From Paractinoplanes ovalisporus (lineage in GTDB: Bacteria > Actinomycetota > Actinomycetes > Mycobacteriales > Micromonosporaceae), in assembly GCF_016834655.1 (NCBI RefSeq), contig NZ_JAENHP010000013.1:231459-295458 (forward strand): 64,000 bases of DNA. The letters run 5' to 3'. Each line of letters starts with the position of its first letter. The stretch's first letter is position 1. The position numbers and the translations under genes were made by a program. The notes under the pieces were generated by a model. The model was not told the DNA's origin, ran no database searches, and saw nothing but the letters and a program-made list of their open reading frames with translations. Of this stretch, positions 1-8,268 are shown in pieces.

Positions 1-2
1 AG

Positions 3-629
3 TTCGCCCGGGATCTGCACGACTTCATCGCCCACCACGTGACCGGCATCGTGGTGCAGGCCCAGGGCGCCAAGTTCATCGCCGAGCAGGACCCGAAACG
101 GGTGCTGCAGGCGCTCGACCAGATCGAACAGGCCGGCGCCGAGACGATGGCGTCGATGCGGCGGATGGTCGGCGTGCTGCGCGACCCCGAGTCGAAACCG
201 GACGCGCCGCTGGCCCCCGTGGCCGGCGTGAACGATCTGGGCACCCTGATCGACCAGTTCAACACGGCCGGCGGCGCCAAGGCCCGGATGCACGTCGACG
301 GCGACCTGGGCGGGCTGCCGGTCGAGCTGTCCACCTCGGCCTACCGGGTGGTGATGGAGGCGCTGACCAACGTGCGCCAGCACGCCCCCGCCGCCACGGC
401 GGCCGACATCTGGATCCGCCGTACGCCGGAGTGGCTGCTGGTGCGCATCGCCAACGACGGGGTGGTTCCGGCCCGCACGCCCGCGCCGCGGGAGCGCCCG
501 GGGTACGGTCTCGTGGGCCTGACCGAACGGGTCCGCGCGGTCGGCGGCCGCATCAACGCCATGCCCGGCATCGAGGGCGGCTGGGTGGTCGACGCCGCGT
601 TCCCGATCGATCCGAGGACGAGCTCATGA
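3..629 (+). CDS. Two-component sensor histidine kinase, C-terminal part (5' end outside window)
   Basis: This is the C-terminal end of a membrane-sensor histidine kinase of the NarX/DesK (HisKA_3) type; the frame is open from the first bases, so the sensor half lies outside the window. The dimerisation helix carries the phospho-accepting His in an RDLHDFIAHHV segment. It is followed by a four-helix-bundle stretch ending in VGVLRD, then a HATPase domain with the N-box EALTNVRQHA, the G1 box IANDG and the G2 box GYGLVGLTERV. The stop codon overlaps the ATG of the response regulator (ATGA), so the pair is translationally coupled and almost certainly cognate. The signal sensed cannot be read from this fragment. 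Confidence 0.9.
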   Translation, partial: FARDLHDFIAHHVTGIVVQAQGAKFIAEQDPKRVLQALDQIEQAGAETMASMRRMVGVLRDPESKPDAPLAPVAGVNDLGTLIDQFNTAGGAKARMHVDGDLGGLPVELSTSAYRVVMEALTNVRQHAPAATAADIWIRRTPEWLLVRIANDGVVPARTPAPRERPGYGLVGLTERVRAVGGRINAMPGIEGGWVVDAAFPIDPRTSS

Positions 630-1264
630 TCCGCGTACTGATCGCCGACGACCAGGCCATGGTCCGCACCGGTTTCGGCATGATCATCGGCGCGCAGCCC
701 GACATGGAGGTGGTCGGCGAGGCCAACGACGGCGTCGAGGCGGTCGCGATGGCCCGCAAGCTGAAGCCCGACGTGGCCCTGCTCGACATCCGCATGCCCA
801 AGATGGACGGCCTGGAGGCGTTGCGCCTGCTCTCCGGCCCCGGCGTCACCGACCCGGTCAAGGTCGTCGTGGTCACCACCTTCGACCTCGACGAATACGT
901 CCACCAGGCCCTGCGCAACGGCGCGGCCGGCTTCCTGCTGAAAGACTCCGGCCCGGCCCTGCTGGTCGAGGCCGTGCGGGCCGCCGTCTCGGGCGACGCC
1001 CTGATCAGCCCGTCCATCACCGTGCGCCTGCTGGAACACCTCTCCCCACCGGCCCCCACCAACGACGACGGCGGCCTGTCCCCACGCGAACTCGACGTGG
1101 TGCGCCTGGCCGCCAAGGGCCTGACCAACGCCGAGATCGCGGCCCAGCTGTTCATCTCCATCGGAACCGTGAAGACCCACGTCGGCAGCGTCATGACCAA
1201 GCTGAACGCCCGCAACCGGGTCGAGATCGCCGCGTGGGCCTGGGAGCGCAAACTCCTCGGCTGA
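626..1264 (+). CDS. NarL/LuxR-family response regulator
   Basis: A 212-residue DNA-binding response regulator and partner of the upstream kinase. The receiver domain (about residues 1-120) has the acidic pair DD near residue 9, the phospho-acceptor Asp in ALLDIRMPKMDG, the switch Thr in VVVTTFD and the conserved Lys in FLLKDS. The C-terminal LuxR-type HTH (about 145-205) reads LSPRELDVVRLAAKGLTNAE and then a recognition helix ending in TVKTHVGSVMTKL. The ATG is chosen because it overlaps the kinase stop. The target genes are unknown; the next gene converges on it with only 12 bases between the stops. Confidence 0.93.
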   Translation: MIRVLIADDQAMVRTGFGMIIGAQPDMEVVGEANDGVEAVAMARKLKPDVALLDIRMPKMDGLEALRLLSGPGVTDPVKVVVVTTFDLDEYVHQALRNGAAGFLLKDSGPALLVEAVRAAVSGDALISPSITVRLLEHLSPPAPTNDDGGLSPRELDVVRLAAKGLTNAEIAAQLFISIGTVKTHVGSVMTKLNARNRVEIAAWAWERKLLG

Positions 1265-1276
1265 CCGCCCCGGCGT

Positions 1277-1804
1277 CTAGAGCGTGATCCAGTAACGCTT
1301 GAGCGTGTGGGGGCCGGTGGTGCGGGTGTCCTCGTAGACGCCGCCGGCTCCCTCGATCACCCGGGCCGAGCCGATGTTGTCGGGCCGGCAGGTCAGCAGC
1401 ACCCGGTCGAGGCCCAGCTCGTTGCGGGCCGTGCCGAGCGTCTGGCCCAGGGCCCACGCGGCCAGTCCCCGGCGGCGGGCCGAGGGGCGGATGCCGTAGC
1501 CGATGTGGCCGCCCATGTCGAGCAGCATCTGATTCAGCTCGTGGCGCAACGAGACCGAGCCCAGGAACTGGTCGTCCTCGACGATCCAGCGGTAGGTGCA
1601 GTGCACCCAGCCCTCCACCGGCGGAATCGCCGGGTCGGCCTGGCGGTGCAGGTCGGCCACCCACGCGGCGAACCCGGCCTCGGAGTCCAGATCATCGGTT
1701 TCCCGTACGCCGTGTCCGTCCATGTGTGTGCCGGGCACCCACTCGTCGCGGGCTTCCAGCCAGGATTTACGTAAGCGGACCGTGGGTTCGATCAGTTCAG
1801 GCAC
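1277..1804 (-). CDS. GNAT-family N-acetyltransferase
   Basis: A 175-residue acetyl-CoA-dependent acyltransferase of the RimJ/RimL-like GNAT group. The core strand reads FLGSVSLRHELN. The acetyl-CoA pyrophosphate loop is RPSARRRGLAAWAL, which fits the R/Q-x-x-G-x-G/A pattern loosely. The C-terminal RPDNIGSARVIEGAGG matches the 'N-x-x-S-x-x-V-x-x-x-x-G' signature of ribosomal-protein-alanine and small-molecule GNATs. The substrate cannot be assigned. It is convergent with the response regulator and ends shortly before the end of the NACHT gene region, from which it is read separately. Confidence 0.85.
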   Translation of the reverse strand: MPELIEPTVRLRKSWLEARDEWVPGTHMDGHGVRETDDLDSEAGFAAWVADLHRQADPAIPPVEGWVHCTYRWIVEDDQFLGSVSLRHELNQMLLDMGGHIGYGIRPSARRRGLAAWALGQTLGTARNELGLDRVLLTCRPDNIGSARVIEGAGGVYEDTRTTGPHTLKRYWITL

Positions 1805-1813
1805 CCCGTCACC

Positions 1814-4615
1814 CTAGTTCGCCGGCTCCACGACGAAGATCTGCCTCCGCACCCAGCGGACCAGGAACTCCCGTACGTGCTCGGGGACGCCGTAGTCGGC
1901 CAGGTGACCGTCGACGTCCTCGGTCCGGGCATGGGTGGTCCGTGAGGTGAGCAGCCACTTCGCCACTCCTTCCCGGGCCGAGCGTTCGTCGCACTCCAGG
2001 TAGGGCAGGAAGAACACGAGGAACGTCGCCAGGTCCTCCCCGTCCGCGTCGCGGAACGCCGCCTCGATCGGAGCGATGGGAAACGGCAGGATGTCGCCCG
2101 GCCGTCGCTGAGCGGGCAACCAGGGTGTCGGCCGACCGATCAAACTGTCCCTGAGCTCACGCGCGACCGCCTTCGGCAGTCGCCGCCTCTCCTCAGGATC
2201 CGAGTCCATGTCGATCAGGAGGTAGGCCACCCACGGGTAGCCGGCACCCGACATGACCACGTCTGTCGTGAAGAAGGGCAGCAGGCCGTGGTGGTCCAAA
2301 ACCTCGTGCACGGCCGCGTCGTCACCCGCCCGGCCCCATGGGCTTCGTGCACGCCAGCGTTCGAAGACCTCCCCGTGCCGTTCCTGCAGTTCCCGCTTCA
2401 ATGCCGACCACACCTCGGCCCGGGCGTCGTTCTCGTTGCGCATCCGCCGGTCGAGGTGGGACACCAGCAGAAAGGCCACGCCGTTCTCCGCCTCCAGGAG
2501 CTCTCCGAGCCGGATCTCGAGGCGACGGTGCACAAACGGCAGATTGTCGGGCAGGCAGCGATACATGGCCGCATGGAGCGGGAAGTCCGAGGCTTCGAGC
2601 GCCGCGAAGTCCGCGCCGGAGGGCAACATCTGCATGCGGTCCGCCTCGCCGTAAGCGAGCGCCCGGTCCACGCACACGTCCACGATCTGCTCGACCATGT
2701 CGGGCGAAAGGACCACGTCACCCAGCGACCGCGCCGCGAACGCCACGAGCGCGTCCCGCTCCCGGCTCTCGGTGGCCGCGTCCAGGTCGTCGAGCGCGAG
2801 CCCGAGCAGCGTGTCGCCGCCGTCCTCGACGTTGCGCTCCAGCAACTGCACCGCGAGCTGCGAGACCACCTCCCACTGACTGTGCCGCACCCGGTCGGCC
2901 AGCTCGGCCCACACCACCTCGGGAGTCTTCGCGCGTCGGACCAGGCATTCGGCGGCGAAGTACTCGAGGAACGTCCGGTGGGCGAAGCCGAAGATGGGCT
3001 CGGTCGGGGTCGAGCCGACCTCGGCCAGGATCCAGGCCCGGCCCGCGCAGTAGTCGAGGAACTCGGCCGCGACCTCGGCCGCCTGGTCCTCGTCGAAGCC
3101 CTTGCCGACGAGGTGATCCTCGACGATCCGCAGCACCCGGCGTCGGGGCTGCTCGGGCACGGTGTGCTCGGTGAACAACGTCCACGCCAAATGTTGCACG
3201 GAACCGCGGACGCGGCCCTCGAAGCCGAGCTTGCGGGAGATGCCGCGCATCCGGTCCCACTGCTCGAACACCATCAGCGCGCACCGCTCGTAGACCTCGC
3301 CGCGGTTGCCGGGGATGTAGTGGTCGCTCGCGTACATAGCGCACAGCACGCTGAGCAGCAACGGGCTGCTGCGCAGGTCTTCGATCGTCTCGCTCTCATT
3401 GAGAAACGCGGTCGCGAGCCGTGAGCGCTCCGCCTCCGGGGTGCCCTCGTCGAGCGCGAACCACCGCCGCGCGTACGTCTCGGCCTTCGCCCGGTCGAAC
3501 GGCGCCAGCGCGCACGTGCGGAACAGGGACGGGTCGAGGGGAGCCTCGGCGTACCCGACCCGGCGTGACGTGGCCACGACCGGCACGAGCGGATGCCGCA
3601 GGACGAAGCCCTTCACCAGATCGGCGACCCGGCGACGCAGCGCGACGTCGCTCAGCTCGTCGAGCCCGTCCAGGATCACGACGGCCCGCCCGTTCATCAG
3701 CAGGTAGTCGACGGCGTCGGGGGTCAGCGTGACGTTGTAGGGGTCGCGGCTCACGGTGACCAGGTGCTCGGCCAGCGTCCGTTCGCCGGTCTCGAGGGCG
3801 GCCGAGAAGTGCCGCAGCACGACCAGCAACGGGACGACCGTGCCGGTCGGGTCAGCCGCCAGATCGTGGGCCAGCTTCTCGGCCAGGGTCGACTTGCCGG
3901 CGCCAGGATCGCCGAGGATGACGTGCCGGCGGCCCGGCTCGGTGAGCTCGTCGAGGTCGACGGTCAGGTCCTCACGCGACTCGTGGTGCACCGCCGGCGC
4001 GACGTAGAGGCTGTCCCACGGCACGCTGCGGGCCTTGGCCGACTGGGGCATGCGCAGCTCGGCGTGCAGCTGCGACACCTGCGACCGCATGTCGAGGAAG
4101 TCCTCGTGCATCGCGGCCTCGTCGGTGATCCGGCTCAGCAGCGCGCCCGTGCGGGCGGCCAGCGCGGTCAGGTGGCCCTGCGCGACCAGGGCTTCCGGCA
4201 CGAGGTCGGACCGCTGGGCGGTGGGTCCGGCCGCGGCCTGCACACCGTCGAGGACCACGTCGGTCAGGCCGAGCAGCCGTTCCCCCGGAAGACCGGTCGC
4301 CAGTCGCAGCCCCTGGCGCAGCTGTTCCCGTACGGCCGAAGCGTGTTCCTCGCGTTTCTTGGCGGTGCGGTGCATGCGGGCGATGACGGCGTTCATGACG
4401 ACCGACTCGAACTCGGGTGACGCCATGTATCGGGCCACGCCCGCCGCCTCGGAAGCTGAAAGGTCGTCGAGCAGCCCGGCGGCCGTCTCCTCGGCCATCA
4501 ACGGCCGGGCGGAGTCACGCAGCCGGCGCACCTGCGCGTCCTTGCGGGTGTTGCTCACGAAGTGGCCGGCCACCCGGGCGGCTGCTTTGGACAGTGAGGA
4601 CTCGATACCGGGCAC
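1814..4615 (-). CDS. NACHT-domain STAND NTPase (bacterial NLR-like protein)
   Basis: A 933-residue NACHT ATPase. An alpha-helical N-terminal region (about 1-200) resembles the NACHT N-terminal helical domains that precede many actinobacterial NACHT modules. The NTPase has Walker A GDPGAGKS at 235-242 and Walker B VVILDGLDEL at 312-321. A winged-helix/helical segment containing HRTFLEYFAAE follows, then a long helical C-terminal sensor region without recognisable LRR, TPR or WD repeats. The GTG start at 4615 is chosen because the frame upstream only shadows the neighbouring genes. It begins 11 bases after the DUF305 gene stops, so the two are probably co-transcribed. Bacterial NACHT proteins include antiphage NLRs, but others are regulatory; no separate nuclease or pore effector domain is evident here. 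Confidence 0.9.
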   Translation of the reverse strand: MPGIESSLSKAAARVAGHFVSNTRKDAQVRRLRDSARPLMAEETAAGLLDDLSASEAAGVARYMASPEFESVVMNAVIARMHRTAKKREEHASAVREQLRQGLRLATGLPGERLLGLTDVVLDGVQAAAGPTAQRSDLVPEALVAQGHLTALAARTGALLSRITDEAAMHEDFLDMRSQVSQLHAELRMPQSAKARSVPWDSLYVAPAVHHESREDLTVDLDELTEPGRRHVILGDPGAGKSTLAEKLAHDLAADPTGTVVPLLVVLRHFSAALETGERTLAEHLVTVSRDPYNVTLTPDAVDYLLMNGRAVVILDGLDELSDVALRRRVADLVKGFVLRHPLVPVVATSRRVGYAEAPLDPSLFRTCALAPFDRAKAETYARRWFALDEGTPEAERSRLATAFLNESETIEDLRSSPLLLSVLCAMYASDHYIPGNRGEVYERCALMVFEQWDRMRGISRKLGFEGRVRGSVQHLAWTLFTEHTVPEQPRRRVLRIVEDHLVGKGFDEDQAAEVAAEFLDYCAGRAWILAEVGSTPTEPIFGFAHRTFLEYFAAECLVRRAKTPEVVWAELADRVRHSQWEVVSQLAVQLLERNVEDGGDTLLGLALDDLDAATESRERDALVAFAARSLGDVVLSPDMVEQIVDVCVDRALAYGEADRMQMLPSGADFAALEASDFPLHAAMYRCLPDNLPFVHRRLEIRLGELLEAENGVAFLLVSHLDRRMRNENDARAEVWSALKRELQERHGEVFERWRARSPWGRAGDDAAVHEVLDHHGLLPFFTTDVVMSGAGYPWVAYLLIDMDSDPEERRRLPKAVARELRDSLIGRPTPWLPAQRRPGDILPFPIAPIEAAFRDADGEDLATFLVFFLPYLECDERSAREGVAKWLLTSRTTHARTEDVDGHLADYGVPEHVREFLVRWVRRQIFVVEPAN

Positions 4616-4626
4616 AGCGAGAGACG

Positions 4627-5184
4627 CTAGCCGGGCGCGGCCATCCTGAGGAGCGCCTGAATCTGGGATTGACGGCGGGCCGTTACGGTCTCGCCCATGG
4701 TGCGGGCAGGCGGGTAGGCGCCGCCGGCGGTCTCCATGCGGGCGGTCTCGACGCAGTTGCCCAGGTGGCCCAGGAGCAGGGTCACCGCCGTACGGTCGAA
4801 CGCGGTCCGGGAATTGCGCAGCTCGGCGATGTCGGCATCGCGCAACGAGTGGAGGTCGCCGTGGCCCTCGTGGATGCCCGCCGACGGGTCGGCCTTCAGC
4901 GGTTGTTGCCAGCCGAGGAGCCAGCGCTCCATCGTCCCGGACTCCTCGCGCCACTGGGTCCGCAGCTCGGTAGCCAGCGTGCGTAAGGCCGGGTCGGTGG
5001 CGCGTTCCTCCGTCAGTGTGGCCAGCGGCTCGCCCTCGTCGATCTGGGTGAGGGCCATCTGCAGGAACATCACGTCGGTGTTGTTGAAGGCGGGGGCGGT
5101 GGACACCGCGGTCTCCGGCTGCGAGGTGCAGCCGGAGACCAATAGCAGGACGGCGCAGACCGCCGCCGCTAGTTGGCGGCCCAC
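4627..5184 (-). CDS. DUF305 lipoprotein
   Basis: A 185-residue secreted lipoprotein of the DUF305 (ferritin-like, CopM-related) family. The N-terminus is a short hydrophobic signal ending in the lipobox LVSG|C with Cys19. The mature part has the family pattern: an N-terminal DVMFLQMALTQIDEGEPLA helix where the usual H-Q/H-A metal-site histidines are largely replaced, then TELRTQWREESGTMERWLLGW. Proteins of this family are often linked to copper handling. The GTG start overlaps the 3' end of the LPMO gene by 16 bases, so the copper-enzyme gene and this gene are likely one transcript; a role in copper delivery to the LPMO is only an inference. Confidence 0.82.
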   Translation of the reverse strand: MGRQLAAAVCAVLLLVSGCTSQPETAVSTAPAFNNTDVMFLQMALTQIDEGEPLATLTEERATDPALRTLATELRTQWREESGTMERWLLGWQQPLKADPSAGIHEGHGDLHSLRDADIAELRNSRTAFDRTAVTLLLGHLGNCVETARMETAGGAYPPARTMGETVTARRQSQIQALLRMAAPG

Positions 5185-5906
5185 AGGGCGGGGACGTTCG
5201 GCGGCTCCCAGCCGGCCAGCGACGTGTGCGCCTGGCGGCAGGTGTACGAGCGGCCGTTGTACGTGACGACGCTGCCCACGGAGTACGCCACCCCGGCGCG
5301 CCACGTGCCACTCGCGGGCGGGGTGGTGGGCGGAGTCGTCGGCGGGTTGGTGGGAGGCGTGGTCGGGGGCGTGGTGGGCGGGTTGGTGGTGCCGCCGCCG
5401 ATGTTCAGGTCGACGCACGAGTAGAACGCCATCGCGGTGTCGGCGATGTTCCACCGGGCGAGCAGGGTCTGGCGGCCGCTGAAGCCGCGCATGCTGACCG
5501 AGTGGGACTTGGTCGCGCCGGGCTGCGCGCCGCCGTCGTTGAACGAGGCCAGCAGCGTGTTGCCGATGAAGTACTCCCACGTGCTGGTGGAGTGGCGGGC
5601 CGTGAGCACCCAGTTGAAGGTGACGGTCTGCCCGACCGAGGCGGCCGGCCAGTTCTTGCTGTTGTCGTTCAGCACGGCGAACCGGGATCCCCCGCCGTTG
5701 CACTGCATCGAGCCCTTGGGGGCCTCGACGCTCTGCGGCTCATAGATGATGTCGCCGCAGTTGGCGACGGCGCCGCTGGCACAGTTGGCCTGGCGGCTGG
5801 GCGGGGACGAGATGTAGCCGTGCGCCGAAGCCGGGGAGACTCCGACGGTGAGGGCGGCCGCGGTCGCGGCGACGGTCAGTGCGGGGAGGGTGAACCTTCG
5901 TCTCAT
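5169..5906 (-). CDS. Secreted AA10 lytic polysaccharide monooxygenase with C-terminal CBM5/12
   Basis: A 245-residue copper-dependent LPMO that oxidatively cleaves chitin or cellulose outside the cell. A Sec signal peptide of 28 residues ends ASA|HGYISSPPSR, leaving His29 as the N-terminal ligand of the histidine brace; the second ligand is His105 in LTARHSTSTWEYF. The AA10 domain runs to about residue 170. A Pro/Thr linker (about 173-197) connects it to a small carbohydrate-binding module of CBM5/12 type that begins TWRAGVAYSVGSVVTYNG. The ATG at 5906 is preceded by AGGAG at good spacing; longer versions lack a signal peptide. The divergent upstream region is unusually AT-rich. Confidence 0.93.
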   Translation of the reverse strand: MRRRFTLPALTVAATAAALTVGVSPASAHGYISSPPSRQANCASGAVANCGDIIYEPQSVEAPKGSMQCNGGGSRFAVLNDNSKNWPAASVGQTVTFNWVLTARHSTSTWEYFIGNTLLASFNDGGAQPGATKSHSVSMRGFSGRQTLLARWNIADTAMAFYSCVDLNIGGGTTNPPTTPPTTPPTNPPTTPPTTPPASGTWRAGVAYSVGSVVTYNGRSYTCRQAHTSLAGWEPPNVPALWAAN

Positions 5907-5939
5907 GAGGAACTCCTCAATCGCCGAGTGGGGGCTCGG

Positions 5940-6005
5940 GCCAGATATCGACCAACATAAGTTCAACAGTGTTAACAGTAAAGAGAGTTAATCGAGTTTT
6001 TCGAA
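5940..6005. promoter_or_regulatory. AT-rich divergent promoter region upstream of the LPMO gene
   Basis: This short stretch is strongly AT-rich compared with its surroundings and lies between two divergent genes. It contains the imperfect repeat GTTAACA and GTTAATC separated by about a dozen bases, which could be an operator or the promoter core for the LPMO gene. No known regulator consensus (such as DasR) is visible. Confidence 0.4.
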
Positions 6006-6054
6006 ACAGCGGCAGAAACCGGCGGGGCAGTCCCTTGTGCACGGTTGTGCCATC

Positions 6055-7578
6055 GTGTCTGGCGTGGGAACCGAAGACGCCTCGTTCACCCGGCTGCTGC
6101 CCCGCGATCTGCGGCCGTTCGCCGCCGTCGCTCAGACGCTGGACAACCAGTGGGTGCCGCGCGGCCTGCTGACCCGGATGATCGACGAAGGCCTGAGCCT
6201 GGACGACGTACGGGCCGAGCGTGAGGCCGTGGTCCGCACCGAATATCTGCGAGCGGTCCTGAACGCCGAACAGCTCGTGGTCAACCGCATGTACTTCTTC
6301 AACAACCCGGCCGTCATCCGCGACTTCGCCCAGCCCGGGCCCGGCCGCGAGGCGTTCCGCGCCCTGCTCGGGTCGGGGGTGCTGGTGCCGTTCCTCTACG
6401 CCGAGGATTCGCCCATCGACAACGACGCCGGCTCCCGCATCTCGGGCCTGACCGGCTGGGCGCCCTGGCTCGAGGTGGCCCGCGAGACCGAGATGTCGTG
6501 CGTGCGCCTGGCCTGGCAGTCGAGCGAGGCCAACCGCAACGCGATCGCCCGCGGCCTCAACAAGCGGTTCCACGAGTTCGTGATGTCGCTCCAGTCGAAG
6601 TGTTACGACGGCGGCGATCAGGTCTTCGCCAGCCATCTGGGTCTGCCGCCCGATCGGGCGACCGCGCTCGGCGCCCGCCTGTCCGACGCTGCCGCGTGGG
6701 CCTTCCACGCCGATCACTGGGTCATGCGCGAAGACTTCTACACCGAGTTCGTGGTCGACGGGAAGCCGGCCGAGGGGCGCTACTCACGGTCGAAACGGTT
6801 CGCGGGCGAGCTCAAGCAGCTGATCGACCTGGCCTACAACACCTCCCTGCCCGAGACGCTCGACCGCTATCCGCTGCGCCCGGAAGACTCGCTCAACCGG
6901 TCGGCCCTGCAGGAGTGGACGCCGCGCACCGAGCGCCAGGAGAAGCCGCTCGGCGAGGCGGAGATCCTCGAGCAGCTGGTGATCCGTCGTACGGCGTTCG
7001 ACCTCGCCACCAACCAGCTCGTGGTCCCGCCGCTGGGCGACTTGGGCCTGACCGACATCGTGCAGGCCCGCGGCACCGACGAGTGGCATGCCTACATGGC
7101 GGCCCTGGCCGATGTGGTCGGTCATCCGGAGACGTTCGAGAGCGGCGCCCAGGCCCTGCAACGCACCTACAGCGCCCTGCTGGAACGGCTGGCCCGCATC
7201 GCCGGCGACAATCGGCGTGGCCTGCGGTTCACCACCGGGTTCGGCTTCAACCTCGACTTCGCAGGCGTGCTGCTCAAGGTGCGCTGGTTCGGCGGGCGCC
7301 TGTTCTATCGCCAGGTCGGCACGCCGCCGTCACAGCCGCAGCGCACCCGCGGCATGTCGCGGGTGGTGGTCTCGGGGGACGACGTCGAGACCCAGGCCGC
7401 CCGGCGCGGTGGTCACCTGGTCGCGGTCGACCTCAAGCCGTTCGACGTCGAAGACCCGGTGCAGTTCCTGCGCGAGGCGGTCGGCCAGCTCGAGGCGGCC
7501 GGTGCCCGCCGTGTCGACCGGGGCCCGGGGAGCCGCGACGGCGGCCTCGAGCGTGATCTCGGGGACGAGGCCGCGTGA
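6055..7578 (+). CDS. Conserved-looking protein of unknown function (about 507 aa)
   Basis: I do not recognise this soluble protein. It is largely helical, with no signal peptide or membrane segment. Notable segments are an RTEYLRAVLNAEQLVVNRMY helix near the N-terminus, WAPWLEVARETEMSCVRLAW, an EAEILEQLVIRRTAFDL segment in the second half, and a basic Gly/aromatic-rich stretch (GLRFTTGFGFNLDF, then KVRWFGGRLFYRQVG) towards the C-terminus. The GTG at 6055 is a compromise: GTG codons at 6037 and 6064 are also possible and none has a clear ribosome site. The stop overlaps the GTG of the next gene (GTGA), so the two products are probably made together and may act as a pair. Confidence 0.75.
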   Translation: MSGVGTEDASFTRLLPRDLRPFAAVAQTLDNQWVPRGLLTRMIDEGLSLDDVRAEREAVVRTEYLRAVLNAEQLVVNRMYFFNNPAVIRDFAQPGPGREAFRALLGSGVLVPFLYAEDSPIDNDAGSRISGLTGWAPWLEVARETEMSCVRLAWQSSEANRNAIARGLNKRFHEFVMSLQSKCYDGGDQVFASHLGLPPDRATALGARLSDAAAWAFHADHWVMREDFYTEFVVDGKPAEGRYSRSKRFAGELKQLIDLAYNTSLPETLDRYPLRPEDSLNRSALQEWTPRTERQEKPLGEAEILEQLVIRRTAFDLATNQLVVPPLGDLGLTDIVQARGTDEWHAYMAALADVVGHPETFESGAQALQRTYSALLERLARIAGDNRRGLRFTTGFGFNLDFAGVLLKVRWFGGRLFYRQVGTPPSQPQRTRGMSRVVVSGDDVETQAARRGGHLVAVDLKPFDVEDPVQFLREAVGQLEAAGARRVDRGPGSRDGGLERDLGDEAA

Positions 7579-8096
7579 ACTGGGACGCGGTGGAGGCGGT
7601 GGCCAGCGCGGCCGGTGCCACCGTCACCTTCGCCGCGCTGGTGGTCACCTGGGGTGCGTTGCGCCGCGAGGCTCGGGCCCGGCGCGCCGACGTCGCACGG
7701 CTCGACCGGCAGCGGCAGCAGGACGAGGCGGCCGAGGCTGGGCTGGTCATGTTCGGTGACCCCGAGGGCGTGCTCAACTCGGGTCAGGCGACCTTGAAGC
7801 TGACCAACTTCGGGAACCGGCCGGTCTTCGACGTCCGCGTCCGGCTGGTCCGCGACGGTCGCCCGATCGTGCTCACCGATGGCCGCGACAGCGACATCCC
7901 CCGTACGGTCGTGCTGGAGCCGCAGAAATCTCGCAAGATCACGATCAATGCGCCGTACGGGGAAGAGCCGTTCGTCGCCGGAAGGGTGGAGTTCCGCGAC
8001 AGCAGTGGCCGTCTGTGGCGGCGCTCGAACAACGGCCCGCCCCGCCGCCTGGACGCCGACGGCAACGAGCTGGAGGCCGGCGGACGAGAGCCGTGA
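7575..8096 (+). CDS. Small membrane-anchored protein of unknown function
   Basis: A 173-residue protein with one N-terminal hydrophobic segment (about residues 8-28, AVASAAGATVTFAALVVTWG), a charged coiled-coil-like stretch rich in Arg, Glu and Gln (about 29-55), and a beta-rich C-terminal domain. That domain contains LKLTNFGNRPVFDVRVRLV, a pattern typical of immunoglobulin-like 'neutral/other' domains seen in small bacterial membrane proteins. It is translationally coupled to the upstream unknown gene. The 3' end, coding for ...EAGGREP, runs straight into a 39-bp tandem repeat. Confidence 0.75.
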   Translation: MNWDAVEAVASAAGATVTFAALVVTWGALRREARARRADVARLDRQRQQDEAAEAGLVMFGDPEGVLNSGQATLKLTNFGNRPVFDVRVRLVRDGRPIVLTDGRDSDIPRTVVLEPQKSRKITINAPYGEEPFVAGRVEFRDSSGRLWRRSNNGPPRRLDADGNELEAGGREP

Positions 8097-8236
8097 GACG
8101 GTCGGGAGCGCCCGGCCGGCGAACGAGCGCCGTGAGACGGTCGGGAGCGCCTGGCCGGCGAACGAGCGCCGAGAGACGGCCGTCAGCGCCCGGCCGGTGA
8201 AAGAACGCTGTGAGACGGTCGGGAGCGAGATCGACG
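8094..8236 (+). repeat. 39-bp tandem repeat, about 3.6 copies
   Basis: Units begin GTGAGACGGTCGGGAGCG at 8094, 8133, a diverged copy at 8172, and a partial copy at 8211. The array starts exactly at the 3' end of the preceding gene and ends about 30 bases before the start of the NUDIX gene. 39 is a multiple of three, so the array keeps frames open (13-residue repeats), but no gene start supports translation. Confidence 0.9.
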
Positions 8237-8268
8237 ACGAGGCACGGCGAAGACGGAGGTCCAGCGGC

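Noticed and set aside
4616..5311. Longer N-terminus for the NACHT protein
   Set aside because: The extra frame overlaps the DUF305 and LPMO genes and gives Arg/Pro/Thr-rich sequence without motifs.
7879..8268. Extended NUDIX protein containing 13-residue repeats
   Set aside because: A good ribosome site and start are at 8269; the extension overlaps the upstream gene and consists of the 39-bp repeat.
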